Positions 56,071-64,000 of a stretch of DNA of 64,000 bases are shown here, piece after piece. The notes beneath the pieces were generated by a model that did no database searches, had not been told where the DNA came from, and saw only the letters and a program-made list of their open reading frames with translations. Source of the stretch: Hyparrhenia diplandra (lineage: Eukaryota > Streptophyta > Magnoliopsida > Poales > Poaceae); the NCBI GenBank assembly GCA_015847255.1, contig JADLZK010009027.1, positions 1-64,000 of the forward strand. Direction: 5' to 3'. Each line of letters opens with the position of its first letter. Within the stretch, counting starts at the first letter, position 1. Position numbers and translations under genes: made by a program.

Positions 56071-58944
56071 ATTATTGTCCTAATGTTTTTAGGGAAGAAC
56101 AACACTGATAAGGGACACTACATGTCCTATGTAAACTTCATTTGCATTTATTGTATGCGTAAGTTGATGAAGAGTAGGAAAAAAAGGCTGCGCTACACAA
56201 TTATTGCCTAGAAAACCTTGCTTGGTTCATCCAGCTTCACAATATTTACATGGAAAGCAAATATTTTTGTGCTATCACTACTTTATTTGAATTTGATATA
56301 CAAGCTTAAGTATACATTAGCATATTATTTCCAACAATTGTTCGTACAATATAATAATTCTTGTATCCGCGATGGACACAGCTGGGAAACTGACCATTGG
56401 GCATGATAATGAACACGTGAACACCATTATCCCCATATCAGATTCCTGACCTGTCCTGTCCTATAAGTTTTACACGACGTCTTCTCCCAGGATCTCATAA
56501 GTTTAGAAGGCCCCTCCAGCTCACAGCCATAAAAAAAGGCCCCAAAGTATAACTTTAGCAAGCTGGCTGCAATAATGTTGCGTCTCATATTTATCCTACG
56601 TGATGACTTAGGCCTTCAAATGAGCCGACAATCAACCACACCTAGCACGTACTGGTTGCAGCGTGTCCGGGGAATGCAGTCCCTTCCACTTCTCAGTCCT
56701 TATTTGTACTCTTGTCCGCGAGACCAAGGTTCCAATGCCACAAACACGAAGAACAGCAAGCTGTCCAGGGAACCATACTCAGCTGTTCACCTGGCCTAGT
56801 TTGTAGTTTCCCCATCACAAGTTCAGAGCCGCACCAGTCCAGGACGTAGGTTTGACTCCCTACGCGTGATGAGGATGGATCGGACATCGGAGCTTTTGTT
56901 TTGTTGGGTCACCATGATTCCCAAACCCCAATTGTTGTCTAGCGGTCTGGGGCTGGGAGAGGGACGCACCAGGAGATATCTTGCTGAGACGGCAAGAACT
57001 ATTATGTCCTGGTTCTCGCAACGTAGCACAGCTAAGTATATATTTGTTAGAACGTTAAAAGAAAAAAAACGTCTAAATAAAGCTGGAAAAAAATCCCCAT
57101 CTTCTGGTTACTTTTTACTACTATTAGTTGTCAATTTCGTGCAAACCTTTTCTAGTACCTCGCTAGCTGCCTGCATCCCATAGATGTTATTATGATAATA
57201 TTAAATGTACATTTTTGCAAACCTTATTACCTGTACTTATTATGTCATCTATTTTATACTGGTAGGTTGGATTAATCTTAATTCTGGTAGCTTTTTTCTT
57301 ACAATTGATTCCACTGAGTCAAAGAGATTGTCCCTCCAATTTAACATGTAGATTTTACTTATCGCAAAAAAATAAAAAAAAATCATGTAGATGTTACGAA
57401 AAACCTGCATGCAGTGGTGGAGAACCCAAAGAACATGCGTGCACGCGGAGAATGCAGGCACATGGTGTCTGGATCTATGGTGCTTCAACTACGGCAATTG
57501 TACATCAATTGCTTAGAAGGAGAACTAGCAAACTTCACTTGGACAAAATGATGCCGCTAACAACTCTAACCGAAATAGTAAACACATTACTACATCACAC
57601 TTGATTTTTCTGTTGAATATTAAATGTCTTTCTGATAGCACCAAATGATCTTGTTAACTACATCGTGTTTGTTTAAGGTGTGTGATATGACGCGGTCATC
57701 ATGTATGTTATCTGCACTTCAGTTGCCTCGCCCTACATGTAATGCCATCCACACCGATCATGCTCATCCAGCACCTCACCGTCCGAGTGTCAAAATTCCA
57801 GCAGATATCCAGGGACAGTTGGTGGAAGAGCGCTGGAGTACGTGCTATCGTCCACCATACAGTCCTATTGGATCCGACGTGCCTCCTGAGTCCGGACTGC
57901 CATCAAGAGATCACATAGTAGGCAAAAGTAGCCAAAACATAGTCGAACGAGTGCTAGTGCCTCAATTGTCTAAGCCTCAATTCCTGACACTAACTAAGCC
58001 TACAAAAATGTCTGATTCAAACACAATACGAGTGCAGTCTCTTATCACATCAGTATTAGCCATGCGCCAGTGCCTCAATCGGTCTTTAGTTTCTGCATCT
58101 GTGTTGTCTTATAGTATCAGACTCTGTGTGTCCCCATGTTGTAATCATTGGCAACTAAATGCGCATTGACTCTTTAGTTTCTACATCCCATAATGCTCAC
58201 GTCTTGCAGAGTTACACCTGTCAATGAACCATTCCCCAAATATATCTATAAATACTTCTCAACTTGAGGAAGGAAGCCTTATCATTGCATTCTGAGACAC
58301 TATTTGGTATCCCAATTCATCCGTTACGTTGAACATGTTGGAGTATATGCAACAATGTTCATCTAGTCATGAAAGATTATGAGAGACAATCCAGTGATAT
58401 AGAAAACAATTGTCGATATATGGAAATAGGAAACACTAGGAACGCAGCCAGAACCAGCTCGTAAGACGAAGCTACAATAATGCTACGCAAAACCTGAGAA
58501 ACAACACAACCAAGAGGTGTGCTGAGGTTGCTCTCGCAGCACAGTGGCACATGACATGGTGTATGGTGCCTGCATTCATGGTTTTGCACGTACGTCTCTG
58601 CAATGGTGCCATCAAATCGCATCAAGTCGGTAGTACAGCACATGCTAACGGGAGAAATCATATACAAGCAAGTGCGAAACACTCATTGGGGGCAAGCAAC
58701 ATCCGGATGCAAATCAATTGTTCAACATGCTTCTGTCTTGCGTGCATCCTGCTTGCTCACCACACTAGCCACGACTACCGGATGCAGCTTTGGCAGATGC
58801 ATGGCACACGATTCCGTGTGCTGCTCACCATGATAGGTAGACCCATCACCCATCTGCGTTGTTGTGCCTTGGTCGCACAATCATAGGGAGGAAATGGAAA
58901 CCAGACAAAGGGCAGAGGGGAGAATATAACGGCAATGGGCAAAA
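56071..58944 (+). other. Low-copy DNA with intron-like repeat copy 3
   Basis: 56110-56300 parallels 45450-45640 (aaacttcatttgcattta, gtatgcgtaagttgatgaag, acacaattattgcctag, cttgcttggttcatc). A 174-codon open frame (57645-58169, LPRPTCNAIHTDHAHPAPHR) has no recognised domain and no clear start context. The other frames are shorter. No gene is called. Confidence 0.4.
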
Positions 58945-59845
58945 CTGGTACTTCCTCCGTTGAAATTTTTTTTAAGTTAATTCGACATTTTTGGCATTAC
59001 CCATTTTCCATGTCAATAGTTTTGTATGCTTTTTCTATGATTCAGCTCCAGATAGGTTAAATAAGATCGAGTTTTATATAGTGCTATGTAGGGATGGCTT
59101 ATTGAAATAACTATACATTTATATTTGTATGCTAAAGAACATTTATATGATGTGCAACCATATTGTCTATGTTTCAGTGCTATGTGTGCAAAATTTCAGT
59201 AGCAGCTGTACAGATGTACCTCGTTGCCACATGAAGCATATACCTCTGCTGCTACACCTCCAGGTCCTCGGCCATCCAGTGTCCGGCACATTGTCTACCA
59301 TCCCCAACATCGTCATGTCTCCTCTCCCAGCTGATGGACGAGTGTACATTTGCACGAGCAAACCAATCCTTTTACACTGTTTAATCTGAATTGGCACCGT
59401 TCTAGTTCAGACTGTTTTCCTTATGCCTCCTATTCCGATATCTTGCTTTGTATCTCTTTGGTTCTTCTCCATTACCAATGGCTTCAGGGTAAGGAACACT
59501 ACAGCAGTCGAAGAATGACAATAAAAATAAACAACGAGGTTGCTGCTCATTCACCTGATGTTGAATCAACATATATATAGGACAATATATATCATGGTTT
59601 GTGGACCCAAGTGATAGTTCGTAGACTCTAGCGACATTTATTAATTGTGTACACACACGATATATGCACGATAGGACACTTCCATGCAAGCATGCATAGC
59701 TTTTAATTTGAAACTATTTACTCCGTTAAACATGTTTGTTTCACAATGAGTAAATTTCTGTCGTACATGATCCGACAACTTAGCGAGTTGGAACATAGTT
59801 AATCAAAATGTTCCCATATCTTATCTCTGAGGTGCGGAGGTAGTA
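58945..59845. mobile_element. Possible Mariner/Stowaway-type element remnant
   Basis: tacttcctccgttgaaat at the left and gcggaggtagta at the right form weak inverted ends of the CTCCCTCCG type, 0.9 kb apart. The interior codes for no transposase, and a TA duplication is only suggestive. Confidence 0.2.
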
Positions 59846-60399
59846 GTGAGGCAAACTTTACTGATGACTGGATTGATGCAAGTTCAACCAAATTTGTGTT
59901 AGGATCACACAGTTCCCTTAAAAAATAAGAACAACGAACCACGTTAAAATTACTCCTACGTGACTACTAGATTCTTGAAAGTCCTTACTATTGATTTCGA
60001 TGATTTCGGCAATACCATTTTCTTCATAAGGCGATCCACAGGGCCACTGCTTTAGGAAATGTGATAGGACCTTTGGATAGGCCCCCACCTGTAAATATGA
60101 TTTTTAGATGCATGTGGTCCATCAAACGAACCGCATATGAAATCGCATTTTGAAAGAAGTTCTTTTACAAGGCATGACTGAAAATAGGAGCCCCAATCAT
60201 CCATTTACACAAAACCATAAATACTCAATATATCCTTACTCAATTTCGGCCACCACCCTAACTTTGCACTCCCAATCTCTCTCCTTTCTCTCCTATCATT
60301 TCATCCATTGCCATCGCCACACCCATCTTCCTGTTCACGTTAAGCTACAAGTTGTTCTAGCAAAAGTGTTTTTCTTGAATTACACAAGTATAGATTCAG

Positions 60400-60665
60400 A
60401 AGTTTAACACACATGCATATTCACCCTTATGAATACACGTATGCATCCCTATCCCTATGAGGACAATCAAAAGACTTTGTCGGCACACTTCGAGATGACG
60501 AAGTTATCATAAGCGTCTCGCCGTCGACAAAAATTTCATTAAATCATGAAATAAATAAGAAAATTACAAGCACTAGTGTGAAGTCGAGGAGTTGAACCCT
60601 GCAAAAGAAGATTCTGCCACAAGGAACCTTGCCAACCGGTAGTGCCTCATAGGGAGTTCCACATG
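60400..60665 (-). mobile_element. tRNA-derived SINE-like unit (grass type)
   Basis: On the minus strand it starts near gaactccctatgaggcacta, has a B-box-like gggttcaactcc about 60 bases in, and a body containing ttgtcgacggcgagacgctt. Its tail, catagggatagggatgcata, ends gtgaatatgcatgtgtgtt. This layout and the tail words resemble a family of SINEs common in grasses. A target duplication was not resolved. Confidence 0.5.
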
Positions 60666-60699
60666 TACATATACAAATATCACCCGACCTATATATCCA

Positions 60700-60730
60700 C
60701 CCCTAGTCAGAGAGAGAGAGAGACAAAGAC
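60700..60730 (+). repeat. (GA)n microsatellite
   Basis: tcagagagagagagagacaaag, a short GA dinucleotide run. Confidence 0.8.
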
Positions 60731-61379
60731 AGCTGGCTCTGTCGTCATCGGCAGCCTAGGGCAGTGACTACATCATATACATGTCAGGGGTGCTGCTAGG
60801 GACATTTTGGCTAATACTCGTTCTCGTCTAGGGCACCCTATGCCATGCGACGCAAAAGCCTAGATCTCCATAAACTACGCCTAGTACCATTGCCTGGATT
60901 TGCTCTATTCAAGAGTAGGGTCTCTTATAGTTTCTCAGCATAGGAACTGAATGAAAACTAAATACAGGTTTCACCAGAACATAAGGCTGCAGATTGATAA
61001 GACAGTAGTTTTAGCTCGTTTCATTTGGACATCCTGCTTTTCTGCCTGTGCCACGGCATGATCATTATATGATCGAAAACAAAGATTATGCGGTCCACTA
61101 AGATCCTGAATGGCTTTGAAAATCACTGAACATATAGATCCTGATCCACTAGACCCATTAAGAAAAACTCACAGTTGAAGGTTGTTTGAAGTAACCATTA
61201 CATCCTGTATGGCTCTCAATGCTAAACTTGCACCACATAACGACAAGGAAAAAGATTATGTGGTCCTGTTGGAATCTAAACACATGACAGATCTTTGTTT
61301 CGAAAAACATATCATTCGAATATGCGTATGGTTGATTCTAGTGCACAATTAGGAGCGAGCAATTTGAAAGAAGAGACCG

Positions 61380-61510
61380 TGAATATATATATTGCCAATT
61401 GCCATGCTGGTGTGCATTTATATATTGCTTACTGAATACATGAATAAATAGACCACAAATATATATATTGCCATGCTGGTGTGCATTTATACTTTGCTGA
61501 CTGAATAACT
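61380..61510 (+). repeat. Two-copy tandem repeat, unit about 75 bp
   Basis: atatatatattgcca, then tgccatgctggtgtgcattta, then tattgcttactgaata at 61382-61440 recurs at 61458-61508, with one 8-base deletion and a few changes. A slightly diverged spacer (catgaataaatagaccac) lies between. Confidence 0.8.
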
Positions 61511-61739
61511 AGCTCAACAACTTTAGGAATTTGCCCTTTTAATACATAATAATAGAAGAAGTCTCACCGAGCATATCAAAACTTCTGAAGTTCTTACATC
61601 CAAGGAGGCCTTAAATTACATTTCTTATCAAATTAAGTTGCGCCATGCACGGTCTCATATCCTAATAAAAATCTGAAAGTAAAGATTAACACCCCAGATG
61701 GGAAAAGCATTATATAAATTCATATATACTAATACAAAT

Positions 61740-64000
61740 GCTCACAACTTGACACTCTACAATTATTCCTGAAGGTAGGTTTCGGTATATCTTCTACCGA
61801 AGGTTTCTCGGGGGTTGGAAATGGGAAGGTCACTCAGCATCCCATTAGCACTCAGCATTTCGGAAGACCACTCAGCATCCGTCAACATAATAATTCGTAT
61901 ACGATAACATTGCGCCAAAAGTTTTACGTGGAGGGTCACTCAACAACTACGCCAACCGGACCATGGGGCCACTCTCCCCATGTCGCTCCCGATAGCCCTT
62001 ACGCCTTCGGCACCGGCCACCTAGGCATCAATATATCTTGACCCACCTAGGCATCTCGACGTGTGGCTACATGCGTGATATCTCACTAGGTAGATGGTCT
62101 ATGAACTGGTCCTTAGGGAGGGCGAGCATCTCTCCGCGGGATTCATCCCCGATTGTGACTAGTCTACCTCCATGTAGGCTATCACCACTCACCTTTTTGT
62201 TGGATGGTTCACATTATTAAATAGGTTACATTGGTCTTACTTAGTCATATTATATCATTATGCATCATATCATTCACATAGCAAAGTATAAACCATGATC
62301 ATTATCTTAAAAGGTAGGTTGATTAATTATGTCAACATTATTAAGGGGGGTGGTAAGGACTTGCCTTGGTTGTATACGTCGTTAGGCTCCGCGATGTAAT
62401 CGGGGTTGCAATTCTCACGATAAAGGTCTTCGTTGGCTACTTCCACGCTCGGCGAGATTATCGATTAAATATTAGGGCGAATGAATAGCGATAAAAGACA
62501 CCATGTGATAATGAGAGAAATCATGATAAATAGATAGAGCACGATTTTAGAAAAATACTGGAAGTGGTTTGACCTAAATCGGAGTTACGGATCGGAAGTT
62601 ATGATTTTAGAAGTTTAATTCGGATAATAAACCTCGTGGGATTTTTATGTCAATATTTTATTAAATGAAAAATATAATAAAAATCGTGACAATTATCTCC
62701 ACATAAGATAGCTTATTTACATATTTTTCTGGAATTTTTCGACGACTTTCGAAATAGATTTATAACATTCCGTGTACAAAATCCGGGTGGCCTTAGCAAT
62801 TTTGCCCTAGTGTACCCACACCGTGAGTTCCTCCCAGCGGCTGACCAATGGGCCCCGGTCGGGCCCACGTGGCAGCAAGCGGGGTAACGGGGACCGACGG
62901 GGTTTGCCACTTGGCGGCCCCGGTTGGTCCCTGGCGGGTGTCGTTACGGTGGGGAAGCGGCGTCACGGCACCCGCCACGTCGCCGTCGTGACCGACGGCG
63001 GCGCCAGCCCGGCGTCTCGCCGGAACGCCTTCGAATCCCTGGCTCGCGCGAGCCGCTGAAATTTGGGGTACTCCGCGTCGTCCCGAACCTGGTGGTGTGG
63101 TTCGGGCGGCGGAGCGAGGCCCCCCGCCGGCGGCGCGGCGGCGGTCGGTGGCGACGGCGGCTCTCCGTCTCGGGGCCATCTTGCACAATAGGGCTCACTA
63201 AGTGAGGGAAATGAAAGGGGAAGTGGTTAGGGAGCGTGCCGGCTCGCCAATTGCACTCGGCGTCGACCACAGCGGCGCCCTTCTTGTGACCTAGCTCGCG
63301 GCGGCGGAATCCCGATTTGGGGAAAATCCGTCTAGAGCGGAATGGAGAAGGAGGGAGAGGGATTGGGCGCGAGCACGATGTGTTCTAGCTCCCGGTGGAG
63401 CTCTTTGGTGCTCGGCGGGATGGATGGGGGCGGCGGGGCTATTTATAGCCTCGCCGCGGGGGCCTCTCCGGCGAGACCTTTCTCGTCTACGGATATTTTC
63501 CGGCCCGCGGGTCAAGGCGGCGCGTGGGCTTGCCGGCTTTGGCCGGTCGTCGTGATGTGGTTTAAGGGGCTCGGCGAGGCCGGCAGCGTGCGGTCACATC
63601 GCGGCGGCCGTCATCGATCGGCGAGCTCGCCGTCCTCTTCGTCGCGCCTGGGCGCTAGCCGGAGGACAACTCACGTCGTTTAATGGATGAACGCGCGGCG
63701 CCTGCCTGTATGCCGGTCGTCGTGCTGTCTTTGTGGTGCGGCGGGGCTCGCCCGGCGGCGTGAGTGGCCCGTTGTGCGGCGGTCGTCGGCTTTGCGGCGC
63801 CTCGATGGCGGCGCCGAGCCAACTGCGGCGTTCTCGTCCGGCTCGCTTGGCGCTCGTGCTTTCGGCCCCGTGCCCGGGTCTTCTCTCCTCCTGGCGATGG
63901 TGCGGCGAGGCGGCAGCCGGGGGCCGGTGGGGCTGTGCCCGAAGTCATTTGTCGACAAAGACACCGGGAAGAAGAAGGGGAGCGGGTCCCGTTCGTCGGT
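61740..64000 (-). repeat. Part of a large LTR (gypsy type), minus strand, running off the window
   Basis: The composition mirrors the 3.1-kb solo LTR in reverse: an AT-rich half (61740-62770) and then a GC-rich half with a minus-strand core promoter (TATAAATA at 63447-63440) and CT-rich leader. Words such as tcggagttacggatcggaag and aggtagatggtctatgaact are the sort seen in large grass gypsy LTRs. Neither end is placed. Open frames in the GC-rich part are artefacts. Confidence 0.45.
63440..63447 (-). promoter_or_regulatory. TATA box in the minus-strand LTR promoter
   Basis: The minus strand reads CTATAAATAGCC, followed by cccgccgcccccatcc and, further on, a pyrimidine-rich leader with tccctctccctccttctcc. 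Confidence 0.45.

Noticed and set aside
57645..58169. 174-codon frame as a host gene
   Set aside because: Residue composition is mixed, but there is no domain, promoter or splice support. It may be chance in moderately GC DNA.
58945..59845. A confident Mariner/Stowaway element
   Set aside because: The end words match only about 10 bases with mismatches, and no clear TA duplication or internal homology is seen. Kept only as a low-confidence feature.
1..64000. CRISPR arrays, operons, prokaryotic defence or phage modules
   Set aside because: Repeats are of transposon type with LTR, TIR and TSD structure. Splice sites and plant-type primer sites show eukaryotic nuclear DNA.

Overview
This is nuclear DNA from a grass (Poaceae), and it is repeat-dominated, heterochromatin-like sequence. 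I infer this from nested LTR retrotransposons with plant tRNA-primed binding sites, a CACTA transposon inside a gypsy element, hAT and foldback MITEs, a grass-type SINE, LINE fragments and GC-rich CGCC-type leaders. I see no intact host protein-coding gene, no rRNA gene, no canonical tRNA gene and no bacterial or organellar block. The species cannot be named from the sequence.

Layout. 1-6300: Athila-like gypsy element without pol, plus strand. 7966-12576: decayed Ty1/copia element, plus strand, with recognisable gag, protease, integrase, RT and RNase H. 12577-23437: low-copy and unassigned DNA with a CACTA subterminal fragment (17620-18250), a CpG-rich gene-like block (19386-20170), a LINE RT fragment (20990-21250) and a possible Helitron start plus orphan exon (21683-23267). 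23438-24822: SIRE/Maximus-type LTR. 27025-32177: complete but broken Ty1/copia element, minus strand, with paired LTRs, PBS and PPT. 33213-45016: Ty3/gypsy element, minus strand, split between RNase H and integrase by a 6.3-kb CACTA element (35000-41278, TSD CCT). The CACTA element carries a two-exon piece of an ACC-oxidase-like gene and other apparently captured host sequence. 45704-47302: LINE-ORF1-type retroposon with poly(A) and a 13-bp TSD. 48211-48671: hAT MITE with an 8-bp TSD. 49095-52193: 3.1-kb solo gypsy LTR. 52999-53465: copia RNase H remnant, followed at its stop codon by a 153-bp foldback MITE. 54175-56070: GC-rich retroposon-like block, minus strand. 60400-60665: SINE-like unit. 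61740-64000: part of a large LTR, minus strand, running off the window.

Under the transposons lies an older low-copy framework. Three diverged copies of a promoter-like segment (near 26640, 33100/45017 and 52430) and three copies of an intron-like segment (near 45411, 47340 and 56090) suggest a former tandem array of a host locus that has been cut apart by insertions.

Two observations stand out. First, the CACTA element looks like a gene-capturing (Pack-CACTA) element. Second, CAG and CTG trinucleotides are strongly and selectively lost in transposon-derived DNA, often as CAG to CG one-base deletions between LTR copies. This looks more like base-calling error at CHG-methylated sites than like evolution, and it would explain many of the apparent frameshifts in the window.
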